64,000 bases of DNA from Melastoma dodecandrum (lineage: Eukaryota; Streptophyta; Magnoliopsida; Myrtales; Melastomataceae). The DNA is taken from contig JARUPY010000396.1 in NCBI GenBank assembly GCA_029817715.1, positions 62,001 to 126,000 of the forward strand. The letters are read 5' to 3'. Position numbers and translations under genes: made by a program. Shown here piece after piece: positions 1 through 12,075 of this stretch; the first letter of the stretch is position 1, and every line of letters starts with the position of its first letter. The notes under the pieces were generated by a model. That model saw only the letters and a list, made by a program, of their open reading frames with translations. It had not been told where the DNA came from and did not search any database.

Positions 1-121
1 TCCCGCATGCTCCGAACCTTGGTGCTTCCGAACTGGCATTTTCCGAAGCCTAAATGATCTTCAAATGTTTCCCAAGCTACTCAAAATTGGAGTTCTACAT
101 TTGACATTCGGTTCCCTTACG
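1..121 (-). repeat. inverted satellite monomer (part)
   Basis: These bases match an A-type satellite monomer only when read on the minus strand: the GCATGC-, TTCGGA- and GACCCGAATG-type boxes appear as complements in reverse order. From about base 122 onward every monomer is read on the plus strand. The array therefore switches orientation here. A 5-bp inverted repeat (TTCCC 112-116, GGGAA 121-125) lies exactly at the switch. Confidence 0.85.
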
Positions 122-740
122 GGAAGTGGCTGGTCGGAAGCACGAATGTTCGGAGCATGCGGGGTGCACAACATTGCGTAAGTTGTGCTCGGGGTTACTC
201 AGTGTGCACATGAATACATTCCAACGAAAGGGACCCGAATGGGGAATGTTGAACTCCAATTTTGAATAGTTTGGGAAACATTTAAGGATCCTTTAGGCTT
301 CCGAAAATGCAAATTTGGAAGCACGAATGTTCGGAGCATGCGGGATGCAGAACATTCCGTAAGTTGTGCGCGAGGTTTCTGATTGTGTTCATGAACTCAT
401 TCCAACGATATGTACCCGAATCTCAGATGAATAACTCTTGTTATGAGTTGTTTGGGAACTATTTTAGGATCGTTTGGGGTTCAGAAAATGCATGTTCGGA
501 GGCACGAATGTTGGGAGGATGCGGGATGTACAACTTTGCGTAAGCTATGCTCGGGATTCCTCATTGTTCACATGAACCCATTCCAACGAAACGGACCCGA
601 ATATCGAATGAATAACACTTGTTTCGAATGGTGTGAGAAATATTTGAGGATCGTTTAGTATTTGGAAAATGCATATTCGGAAGCACGAATGTTTGGAGCA
701 TGCGGGATGAACAACATTGCGTAAGTTGAGCGCGGGGTTC

Positions 741-2749
741 CTCAGTGTAAACATGAACTCATTCCAACGAAAGGGACCCGAATGTTGAATGAAGTACTCC
801 AATTTTTAATAGTTTAGGAATCATTTGGGGATCCTTTTGGCTTCGAAAATTGCAAGTTCTGAAGCACAAAAGTTCGGAGCATGGAGGATGCACAACATTG
901 GGTAAGTTGTGCGCGGGGTTTCTCATTGTACTCTTGAGCTCATTCCAACGATATGGACTCGAATCTCATATGAATAACTCTTGCTATGAGTAGTTTGGAA
1001 ACTATTTGGGGATCGTTTATGGTTCGGAAAATGCGTGGTCGGAAGCACGAATGTTCGGACCATGCGGGATGAACAACTTTGCGTAAGTTGTGCCCGGGGT
1101 TCCTCATTGTTCACATGAACCCATTCCAACGAAATTGACCCAAATCTCGAATGTATAACTCCTGTGTTGAATAGTTTGGGAGACATTTTGGGATCCTTTA
1201 GGCTTCGGAAAATGTAAGTTCGGAAGCAAGATAGTTCGGAGAATGGGCGAAGCACAACATTGCGAAAGTTGTGCGCGGGGTTTTTCATTGTGCTCATGAG
1301 CTCATTCCAACGATATGAACCCGAATCTCAGATGAATAACTATTGTTATGAATAGTTTGGGAACTATTTAGGGATTGTTTAGTTCAGAAAATGCATGTTC
1401 GGAAGCACGAATGTTCGGAGCATGCGGGATGAACAACTTTACGTAAGCTATGCTCGGGGATCCTCATTGTTCGCATGAAGCCATTCCAAGGAAATGGACC
1501 CGAATATCGAACGAATAACACTTGTTTTGAATGGTGTGGGAAATATTTGAGGATCGTTTAGTATTTGGAAAATGCATGCTCGGAAGCACGAATGTTCGGA
1601 GCATGCGGGTTCCACAACATTGCGTAAGTTGCGCGCGAGGTTCATCAGTGTGCACATGAACTCATTCCAACGAAAGGGACCCGAATGTCGAATGTAGTAC
1701 TCCAATTTTGAATAGTTTGGGAATCATTTAGGGATCCTTTAGGCTTCGGAAAATGCAAGTTCGGAAGCACGAAAGTTCGGAGCATGCGGGATGCACAACA
1801 TTACGTAAGTTGTGCGCGGGGTTTCGCATTGTGCAGTTGAGCTCATTCCAACAAGATAGACCCGAATCTCAGATGAATAACTCTTGTTATGAGTAGTTTG
1901 GCGACCATTTGGGGATTGTTTAGGGTTCGGAAAATGCAAGGTCGGAAGCACGAATGTTCGGAGCATGCGGAATGCACGACATTGCGTAAGTTGTGCGCGA
2001 GGTTCCTCAGTGTAAACATGAACTCATTCCAACGAAAGGGACCCGAATGTTGAATGAAGTACTCCAATTTTTAATAGTTTAGGAATCATTTGGGGATCCT
2101 TTTGGCTTCGAAAATTGCAAGTTCTGAAGCACAAAAGTTCGGAGCATGGAGGATGCACAACATTGGGTAAGTTGTGCGCGGGGTTTCTCATTGTACTCTT
2201 GAGCTCATTCCAACGATATGGACTCGAATCTCAGATGAATAACTCTTGCTATGAGTAGTTTGGAAACTATTTGGGGATCGTTTATGGTTCGAAAAATGCG
2301 TGGTCGGAAGCACGAATGTTCGGACCATGCGGGATGAACAACTTTGCGTAAGTTGTGCCCGGGGTTCCTCATTGTTCACATGAACCCATTCCAACGAAAT
2401 TGACCCAAATCTCGAATGTATAACTCCTGTATTGAATAGTTTGGGAGACATTTTGGGATCCTTTAGGCTTCGGAAAATGCAAGTTCGGAAGCAAGATAGT
2501 TCGGAGAATGGGCGAAGCACAACATTGCGAAAGTTGTGCGCGGGGTTTTTCATTGTGCTCATGAGCTCATTCCAACGATATGAACCCGAATCTCAGATGA
2601 ATAACTATTGTTATGAATAGTTTGGGAACTATTTAGGGATCATTTAGGGTTCGGAAAATGCATGTTCGGAAGCACGAATGTTCGGCGCATACGGGATGAA
2701 CAACTTTGCGTAAGCTATGCTCGGGGATCCTCATTGTTCACATGAACCC
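741..2749 (+). repeat. 7-monomer higher-order repeat zone, left
   Basis: Monomer order is A(761) B(941) C'(1123) B(1302) C(1484) A(1665) B(1845) A(2026) B(2207) C'(2388) B(2568) C(2749). The order B-C-A-B-A-B-C' thus repeats with a period of about 1,265 bp. Sequence near 760-1,330 reappears at about 2,025-2,595 with very few differences (for example the unusual GCAAGTTCTGAAGCACAAAAG near 852 and 2,117). Confidence 0.85.
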
Positions 2750-5700
2750 ATTCCAACGAAACGGACCCGAATATCGAAGGAATAACTCTTGTTTTGAATG
2801 GTGTGGGAAATATTTGATGATCGTTTAGTATTTGGAAAATGCATGTTCGGAAGCACGAATGTTCGAAGCATGCGGGATCCACAACATTGCGTAAGTTGTG
2901 CGCGGGGTTCCTCAGTGTGCACATGAACTCATTCCAACATAAGGGACCCGAATGTCAAATGTAGTACTCCAATTTTGAATAGTTTGGGAAGCATTTGGGG
3001 ATCCTTTAGGCTTCGAAAAATGCAAGTTCGGAAGCACGAATGTTCGGAGCATGCGGCATGCACAACATTGCGTAGGTTGTGCGCGGGGTTTCTCATTGTG
3101 CTCATGTGCTCATTCCAACGATATGGACCCGAATCTCAGATGAATAACCCTTGTTATGAGTAGTTTGGGAATATTTGAAGATCGTTTGGGGTTCAAAAAT
3201 GCATGTTCGGAAGCACGAATGTTCGGAGCAAGCGGGATGTACAACTTTGCGTAAGCTATGCTCGGGGTTCCTCATTGTTCACATGAACCCATTCCAATGA
3301 AATGGAACCGAATATCGAATGAATAACTCTTGTTTTGAATGGTGTGGGATATATTTGAGGATCGTTTAGTATTTGGAAAATGCATGTTTTGAAGCACGAA
3401 TGTTCGGACCATGCGGTATCCACAACATTGCGTAAGTTGTGCGCAGGGTTCCTTAGTGTGTACATGAACTTATTCCAACGAAAGGGATCCGAATGCCGAA
3501 TGTAGTACTCCAATTTTAAATAGTTTGAGAATCATTTGGGGATCCTTTAGGCTTCGGAAAATGCAAGTTTGGAAGCCCAAAAGTTCGGAGCATGTGGGAT
3601 GCACAACATTGCGTAAGTTGTGCGCGGGGTTTCCCATTGTGCTCATGAGCTCATTCCAACAATATGGACTCGAATCTCAGATGAATAACTCTTGTTATAA
3701 ATAGTTTCGGAACTATTTAGGAATCATTTAGGGTTGCAAAATGTATGTTCGGAAGCACGAATGTTCGGAGTAGGCAGGATGAACAACTTTGCGTAAGCTA
3801 TGCTCGGGGTTCCTCATTGTTCACATGAACCCATTCCAACGAAATGGACCCGAATATCGAATGAATAACTCTCGTTTTGAATGATGTGGGACATATTTGA
3901 GGGAGCATGCGGGATGGACAACATTGCGTAAGTTGTGCGCAGGGTTCCTCAGTGTGCACATGAACTCATTCCAACGAAAGGGACCCGAATGTCGAATGTA
4001 GTACTCCAATTCTGAATAGTTTGGGAATCATTTAAGGATCATTTAGGATTCGGAAAATGGAAGTTCGGAAGCACGAAAGTTCGGAGCATGTGGGATGCAC
4101 AACATTGCGTAAGTTGTGCGTAGGGTTTCCCATTGTGCTCATGAGCTCATTCCAACGATATGGACCCGAATCTCAGATGAATAACTCTTGTTATGAATAG
4201 TTTGAGAACTATTTGGGGATCGTTTAGGGTTCGAAAAATGCATTTTCGGAAGCACGAATGTTTGGAGCATACGGAATGAACAACTTTGCATAAGCTATGC
4301 TCGGGGTTCCTCATTGTTCACATGAACCCATTCCAACAAAATTGACCCGAATCTCGAATGTATAACTCTTGGATTGAATAGTTTGGGAGACATTTGGGGA
4401 TCGTTTAGGTTTTGAAAAATGAAAGATTGGAAGCACGAATGTTCGGAGCAAGCCGGATCCACAACTTTGCGTGAGTTGTGAGCGGGGTTCCTCAATGTGC
4501 ACATGAACTCATTCCAACGAAAGGGACCCGGATGTCGAATGTAGAATTCCAATTTTGAATAGTTTGGCAGTCATTTGGGGATCCTTTATGCTTCGAAAAT
4601 TGCAAGTTCGGAAGCACGAAAGTTCGGAGCATGCGGGATGCACAACATTGCGTATGTTGTGCGCGGTGTTTCTCATTATGCTCATGAGCTCATTCCAACG
4701 ATATGGACCCGAATCTCAGATGAATAACTCTTGTTATGAGTAGTTTGGGAATTATTTGGCGATCGTTTAGGGTTCGGGAAATGCATGTTCGGAAGCACGA
4801 ATGTTTGGAGCCTGTGGGATGAACACCTTTGCATAAGCTATGCTCGGGGTTCCTCCTTGTTCCCATGAACCCATTCCAACGAAATGGACCCGAATATCCA
4901 ATGAATAACTCTTGTGTTGAATGAGGTGGGAAATATTTGAGGTTCGTTTAGTATTTGGAAAATGCATATTCGGAAGCACGAATGTTCGGAGCATGCGGGA
5001 TACACAACATTGCGTAAATTGTGCGCGAGGATCCTCAGTGTGCACATGAACTCATTCCAACGAAAGGGTCCCGAATGTCGAATGTAGTACTCCAATTTTG
5101 AATAGTTTGGAAATCATTTAGGGATCCTTTAGGCTTCGGAAAATGCAGGCTCAGAAGCAAGAAAGTTCGGAGCATGTGAGATGCACAACATTGCGTAAGT
5201 TGTGCGAGGGGTTTCTCATTATGCTCATGAGCTCATTCCAACGATATGGACCCGAATCTCAGATGAATAACTCTTGTTATGAGTAGTTTGGGAATTATTT
5301 GGCGATCGTTTAGGGTTCGGGAAATGCATGTTCGGAAGCACGAATGTTTGGAGCCTGTGGGATGAACACCTTTGCATAAGCTATGCTCGGGGTTCCTCCT
5401 TGTTCCCATGAACCCATTCCAACGAAATGGACCCGAATATCCAATGAATAACTCTTGTGTTGAATGAGGTGGGAAATATTTGAGGTTCGTTTAGTATTTG
5501 GAAAATGCATATTCGGAAGCACGAATGTTCGGAGCATGCGGGATACACAACATTGCGTAAATTGTGCGCGAGGATCCTCAGTGTGCACATGAACTCATTC
5601 CAACGAAAGGGTCCCGAATGTCGAATGTAGTACTCCAATTTTGAATAGTTTGGAAATCATTTAGGGATCCTTTAGGCTTTGGAAAATGCAAGCTCGGAAG

Positions 5701-8700
5701 CACGAAAGTTCGGAGCATGTGGGATGCCTAACATTGCGTAAGTTGTGCGTGGGGTTTCCCATTGCGCTCATGAGCTCATTCCAACGATATGGACCCGAAT
5801 CTCAGATGAATAACTCTTGTTATGAATAGTTTGAGAACTATTTAGAGATCGTTTAGGGTTCGGAAAATGTATGTTCGGAAGCACGAATGTTCGGAGCATA
5901 TGGGATGAACAACTTTGCGTAAGCTATGCCCGGGGTTCCTCATTGTTCATATGAACCCATTCCAACGAAATTGACCCGAATCTCGAATGTATAACTCTTG
6001 TATTGAATAGTTTGGGAGACATTTGGGGATCGTTTAGGTTTCGAGAAATGAAAGATTGGAAGCACGAATGTTCGGAGCATGCAGGATGCACAACTTTGCG
6101 TAAATTGTGCGCGGGGTTCCTCACTGTGTACATGAACTTATTCCAACGAAAGGGACCCGAATGTCGAATGTAGTACTCCAATTTTGAATAGTTTGGGAAT
6201 CATTTGGGGTTCTTTTCGGCTTCGGAAAATGCAAGTTCGGAAGCACGAAAGTTCGGAGCATACGGGATGTACAACGTTGCGTAAGTTGTGCGCGGGATTT
6301 CCCATTGTGCTCATGAGCTCATTCCAACGATATAGACCCGAATCTCAGATAAATAACTTTTGTTATGAATTGTTTGGGAACTATTTAGGGATCGTTTTGG
6401 GTTCGGAAAATGCATGTTCGGAAATACGAATGTTCGGAGCATGCGGGATGAACAACTTTGCATAAGCAATGCTCGGGGTTCCTCATTGTTCACATGAACC
6501 CATTCCAACGAAATGGACCCGAATATCAAATGAATAACTCTTGTTTTGAATGGTGTGGGAAATATTTGAGGATCGTTTAGTATTTGGAAAATGCATGATC
6601 GGAAGCACGAATATTCGGAGCATGCGGGACGAACAACATTGCGTAAGTTGCGCGCGGGGTTCATCAGTGTGCACATGAACTCATTCCAACGAAAGGGACC
6701 CGAATGTCGAATGTAGTACTCCAATTCTGAATAGTTTGAGAATCATTTAGGGATCCTTTAGGCTTCGGAAAATGCATGTTCGGAAGCACGAAAGTTCGGA
6801 GCGTGTTGGATGCACAACATTGCGTAAGTTGTGCGTGGGGTTTCCCATTGTGCTCATGAGCTCATTCCAACGATATAGACCCGAATCTCAGATAAATAAC
6901 TCTTGTTATGAATTGTTTGGGAACTATTTGGGGATCATTTAGGGTTCGAAAAATGCATGTTCGGAAGCACGAATGTTCGGAGCATGCGGGATGAACAACT
7001 TTGCGTAAGCAATGCTCGGGGTTCCTCATTGTTCACATGAACCTGTTCCAACGAAATGGACCCAAATATCGAACGAATAACTCTTGTTTTGAATGGTGTG
7101 GGAAATATTTGAGGATCGTTTAGTATTTGTAAAATGCATGTTCGGAAGCACGAATGTTCGGAGCATGCGGGATGCACAACATTGCGTAAGTTGTGCGCAG
7201 GTTTCCTCAGTTTCCACATGAACTCCTTCCAACGAAAGGGACCCGAATGTCGAATGTAGTACTCCAATTTTATATAGTTTTGGAATCATTTGGGGTTCCT
7301 TTAGGCTTCGGAAAATGCAATTTCGGAAGCACGAAAGTTCGGAGCATACGGGATGCACAACATTGCGTAAGTTGTGCACGGGGTTTCCCATTGTGCTCAT
7401 GAGCTCATTCCAAAGATATAGACCCGAATCTCAGATGAATAACACTTGTTATGAATTGTTTGAGAACTATTTAGGGATCGTTTAGGGTTCGGAAAATGCA
7501 TGTTCGGAAGCACGAATGTTCGGAGCATGCGGGATGAACAACTTTGCGTAAGCTATGCTCGGGGTTCCTCATTGTTCAGATGAACTCATTCCAACGAAAT
7601 GAACCCGATATTGAATGAATAACTCTTGTTTTGAATGGTGTGGGAAATAATTGAGGATCGTTCGGTATTTGGAAAATGCATGTTCGGAAGCACGAATGTT
7701 CGGAACATGCGGGATGCACGACATTGCGTAGGTTGTGCGCGGGGTTCCTTAGAGTGCACATGAACTCATTTCAACGAAAGGGACCCAAATGTCGAATGTA
7801 GTACTCCAATTTTGAATAGTTTGAGAATCATTTGGGGATCCTTTAGGCTTCGGAAAATGCAAGTTCAGAAATACGAAAGTTCGGAGCATGCGGGATGCGG
7901 AACGTTGCGTAAGTTGTGCGCGGGGTTTCCCATTGTGCTCATATGCTCATTCCAACGATATGGACCCGAATATCAGATGAATAACTCTTGTTATGAATAG
8001 TTTGGGAACTATTTAAGGATTGTTTAGGGTTCGGAAGCACGAATGTTCGGAGCATGCGGGACGAACTACTTTGCGTAAGCTATGCTCGGGGTTCCTCATT
8101 GTTCACATGAACCCATTCCAACGAAATTTATCCCGAATCTTGAATGTATAACTCTTGTATTGAATATTTTGGGAGACATTTGGGGATCGTTTAGGTTTCG
8201 ATAAATGAAAGTTTGAAAGCACGAATGTTCGGAGCATGCAGGATGCACAACTTTGCGTATGTTGTGCGTGGGGTTCCTCATTGTGCACATGAACTCATTC
8301 TAACGAAAGGGACCCGAATGTCGAATGTGGTACTCCAATTTTGAATAGTTTGGGAATCAATTGGCGATCCTTTATGCTTCAGAAAATGCAAGTTCGGAAG
8401 CACGAAAGTTCGGAGCATGCGGGATGCACAACATTGCGTAAGTTGCGCGCATGGTTTCCAATTGTGCACATGAGCTCATTCCAACGATATGGACCCGAGT
8501 CTCAGATGAATAACTCTTGTTATGAATTATTTGGGAACTATTTAGGGATCGTTTAGGGTTCGGAAAATGCATGTTCAGAAGCACGAACGTTCGGAGCATG
8601 CGGGATGATCAACTTTGCGTAAGCTATGCTCGAGGTTCCTCATTGTTCACATGAACCCATCCCAACGAAATGGACCCGAATATCGAATGAATAACTCTTT

Positions 8701-9020
8701 TTTTGAATGGTGTGGAAATATTTGTGGTTCGTTTTGTATTTGGAAAATGCATGTTCGGAAGCACGAATGTTCGGAGCATGCGGGATGCACAACATTGCGA
8801 AAGTTGCGCGCGGGGTTCCTTAGGGTGCACATGAATTCATTCCAACAAAAGGGACCCGAATGTCGAATGAAGTACTCCAATTTTGAATAGTTTGGGAATC
8901 ATTTGGGGATCCTTTAGGCTTTGAAAAATGCAAGTTCGGAAGCACGAAAGTTCGGAGCATGCGGGATGCACAACATTGCATAAGTTGTGCGCGGGGTTTC
9001 TCATTGTGCTAATGGGCTCA
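2749..9020 (+). repeat. 3-monomer higher-order repeat zone
   Basis: In this central zone the monomers keep a strict A-B-C order with a period of about 543 bp. The C' variant replaces C at 4,330, 5,960 and 8,114, suggesting a further period of three or four trimers. Two neighbouring trimers (about 4,667-5,133 and 5,210-5,676) are essentially identical, so one arose very recently. Two monomers are shortened: about 46 bp are missing at 3,897 and about 15 bp at 8,034. Confidence 0.85.
3828..3844 (-). other. CENP-B-box-like motif (representative copy)
   Basis: The minus strand reads TTTCGTTGGAATGGGTT. The mammalian CENP-B box is YTTCGTTGGAARCGGGA, so 13 of 17 positions agree, including the first 11. 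The last part (T-G then T-T instead of R-C then G-A) does not fit the essential CGGG. The same 17-mer occurs in other C-type monomers (for example 575-591); A-type monomers have GAG in place of GGG. That it binds any protein is not shown. Confidence 0.5.
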
Positions 9021-11622
9021 TTCCAACGATATGGACCCGAATCTCAGATGAATAACTATTGTTATGAATAGTTTGGGAACTATTTAGGGATTGTTTAGTT
9101 CAGAAAATGCATGTTCGGAAGCACGAATGTTCGGAGCATGCGGGATGAACAACTTTACGTAAGCTATGCTCGGGGATCCTCATTGTTCGCATGAAGCCAT
9201 TCCAAGGAAATGGACCCGAATATCGAACGAATAACACTTGTTTTGAATGGTGTGGGAAATATTTGAGGATCGTTTAGTATTTGGAAAATGCATGCTCGGA
9301 AGCACGAATGTTCGGAGCATGCGGGTTCCACAACATTGCGTAAGTTGCGCGCGAGGTTCATCAGTGTGCACATGAACTCATTCCAACGAAAGGGACCCGA
9401 ATGTCGAATGTAGTACTCCAATTTTGAATAGTTTGGGAATCATTTAGGGATCCTTTAGGCTTCGGAAAATGCAAGTTCGGAAGCACGAAAGTTCGGAGCA
9501 TGCGGGATGCACAACATTACGTAAGTTGTGCGCGGGGTTTCGCATTGTGCAGTTGAGCTCATTCCAACAAGATAGACCCGAATCTCAGATGAATAACTCT
9601 TGTTATGAGTAGTTTGGCGACCATTTGGGGATTGTTTAGGGTTCGGAAAATGCAAGGTCGGAAGCACGAATGTTCGGAGCATGCGGAATGCACGACATTG
9701 CGTAAGTTGTGCGCGAGGTTCCTCAGTGTAAACATGAACTCATTCCAACGAAAGGGACCCGAATGTTGAATGAAGTACTCCAATTTTTCATAGTTTAGGA
9801 ATCATTTAGGGATCCTTTAGGCTTCGGAAAATGCAAGTTCGGAAGCACGAAAGTTCGGAGCATGGAGGATGCACAACATTGGGTAAGTTGTGCGCGGGGT
9901 TTCTCATTGTACTCTTGAGCTCATTCCAACGATATGGACTCGAATCTCAGATGAATAACTCTTGCTATGAGTAGTTTGGAAACTATTTGGGGATCGTTTA
10001 TGGTTCGAAAAATGCGTGGTCGGAAGCACGAATGTTCGGACCATGCGGGATGAACAACTTTGCGTAAGTTGTGCCCGGGGTTCCTCATTGTTCACATGAA
10101 CCCATTCCAACGAAATTGACCCAAATCTCGAATGTATAACTCCTGTATTGAATAGTTTGGGAGACATTTTGGGATCCTTTAGGCTTCGGAAAATGCAAGT
10201 TCGGAAGCAAGATAGTTCGGAGAATGGGCGAAGCACAACATTGCGAAAGTTGTGCGCGGGGTTTTTCATTGTGCTCATGAGCTCATTCCAACGATATGAA
10301 CCCGAATCTCAGATGAATAACTATTGTTATGAATAGTTTGGGAACTATTTAGGGATCATTTAGGGTTCGGAAAATGCATGTTCGGAAGCACGAATGTTCG
10401 GCGCATACGGGATGAACAACTTTGCGTAAGCTATGCTCGGGGATCCTCATTGTTCACATGAACCCATTCCAACGAAACGGACCCGAATATCGAAGGAATA
10501 ACTCTTGTTTTGAATGGTGTGGGAAATATTTGATGATCGTTTAGTATTTGGAAAATGCATGTTCGGAAGCACGAATGTTCGAAGCATGCGGGATCCACAA
10601 CATTGCGTAAGTTGTGCGCGGGGTTCCTCAGTGTGCACATGAACTCATTCCAACATAAGGGACCCGAATGTCAAATGTAGTAGTCCAATTTTGAATAGTT
10701 TGGGAATCATTTTGGGATCCTTTAAGCTTCGAAAAATGCAAGTTCGGAAGCACGAAAGTTCGGAGCATGCGGGATGCACAACATCGCGTAAGTTGTGCGC
10801 GGGGTTTCGCATTGCGCTCTTGAGCTCATTCTAACGATATGGACACGAATCTCAGATGAATAATTCTTGTCATGAGTAGTTTGGGGACCATTTGGGGATC
10901 GTTTAGGGTTCGGAAAATGTATGGTCGGAAGCACGAATGTTCGGAGCATGCGGGATGCACAACATTGCGTAAGTTGTGCGCGGGGTTCCTGAGTGTGAAC
11001 ATGAACTAATTCCAACGAAAGGGACCCGAATTCGAATGAAGTACTCCAATTTTTAATAGTTTAGGAATCATTTGTGGATCCTTTAGGCTTCGAAAAATGC
11101 AAGTTCGGACGCACAAAAGTTCGGAGCATGCGGGATGCACAACATTGCGTAAGTTGTGCGCGGGGTTTCTCATTGTACTCTTTAGCTCATTCCAACGATA
11201 TGGACCCGAATCTCAGATGAATAACTTTTGATATGAGTAGTTTGGGAACTATTTGGGGATCGTTTAGGGTTCGAAAAATGCGTGGTCGGAAGCACGAATG
11301 TTCGGAGCATGCGGGATGAACAACTTTGCGTAAGCCATGCTCGGGGTTCCTCTTTGTTCTCATGAACCCATTCCAACGAAATTGACCCAAATCTCGAATG
11401 TATAACTCTTGTATTGAATAGTTTGGGAGATATTTGGGGATCCTTTAGGCTTCGGAAAATGCAGGGTCGGAAGCATGAAAGTTCGGAGAATGGAGGAAGC
11501 ACAACATTGCGTAAGTTGTGCGCGGGGTTTCTCATTGTGCTCATGAGCTCATTCCAACGATATGGACCCGAATCTCAGATGCGTTACTCTTGTTATGAAT
11601 AGTTTGGGAACTATTTAGGGAT
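9020..11622 (+). repeat. 7-monomer higher-order repeat zone, right
   Basis: Order is B(9020) C(9200) A(9381) B(9561) A(9742) B(9923) C'(10104), then again B(10284) C(10466) A(10646) B(10828) A(11008) B(11188) C'(11368) B(11549). The first copy is nearly base-for-base the left zone shifted by 7,716 bp (1,330-2,960 against 9,046-10,676). The second copy is more diverged. The array stops abruptly at about 11,622 in retrotransposon sequence. Confidence 0.85.
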
Positions 11623-11810
11623 GAGCTCTTGTTATCCATACACATTCGCCAAGTGCCATCCTTCTTCGGTACCAATATGGCTGGGACTGAATATGGACTC
11701 AAACTCTCTCGAATCAAGCCCTTCTTGACTAACTCATCAACCTGCCTCTGCATTAGCTTCCTCTGGATTGCATCGATAAGCTGGTCGATTGGGTAGAGAC
11801 GCTCCTTCAT
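11623..11810 (-). pseudogene. reverse transcriptase N-terminal fragment
   Basis: The minus strand encodes the linker and beginning of a Ty3-gypsy reverse transcriptase: a VDELVKKGLIRESLSPYSVP stretch, then VPKKDGTWRMCMD, which is the fingers region just before the first catalytic aspartate motif. The frame then runs into satellite DNA (after MDNK), so the catalytic palm (YxDD) is absent. Upstream in the same element are protease and gag. The family assignment rests on the conserved KKDGTWRMC motif and is firm; no activity is possible. Confidence 0.9.
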
Positions 11811-12075
11811 GGATCATGCGAACCAATTGAACTCCTTTGAGAGGCTGATCGGTAGATCGATTCTGTGGCGCTATTATGGGCTGAGTGGTCAGGGGCATCA
11901 AGGTGACCTTCTTCTCGTCGATGTTGATGGAATATGCATTGTGATACCCGTCATGTTGCGCGCGTCGATCAAACTGCCACGGTCTTCCTAGGAGCAAGTG
12001 GCATGCGTCCATTGGAATAGCGTCGCAAACTACTTCATCCTTATAGCTTTTCCCAATAGAAAATGGAACTCGCAC
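11811..12075 (-). pseudogene. retroviral-type protease C-terminal part
   Basis: The minus-strand translation includes VPFSIGKSYKDEVVCDAIPM followed by ACHLLLGRPWQFDRRAQHDG. The LLGRPW..D motif with the preceding DEV.CD strand marks the C-terminal half of a chromovirus aspartic protease. The catalytic DSG triad would lie further upstream (about 12,130-12,250), where a frame is not maintained. A frame change separates this block from the RT start. It sits between the gag zinc knuckle and RT, as expected for a gag-pol polyprotein. Confidence 0.8.

Larger units (their letters stand above)
122..11622 (+). repeat. ~181-bp tandem satellite array
   Basis: The box ATTCCAACGA recurs about every 181 bp (near 220, 400, 580, 761, 941, 1123 and so on to 11,549), giving about 64 monomers. 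Three main variants can be told apart after that box: A (AAAGGGACCCGAATGTCGAA), B (TATGGACCCGAATCTCAG) and C (AAATGGACCCGAATATCG). A fourth, C', has AAATTGACCC and TGTATAACTC. Every monomer also holds three TTCGGA boxes about 16 bp apart and a GCATGCGGGATG box. The short open frames crossing the array (85-, 63- and 124-codon repeats) follow from the repeat sequence, because 181 is not a multiple of 3; they are not genes. Length and higher-order structure resemble centromeric or pericentromeric satellites, but location cannot be shown from sequence alone. Confidence 0.97.

Noticed and set aside
300..11800. About 50 short open frames across the satellite (85-, 63-, 124-codon repeats on both strands)
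   Set aside because: They repeat with the 181-bp monomer, shift frame between monomers and have no domain; they are products of a repeat with few stops.
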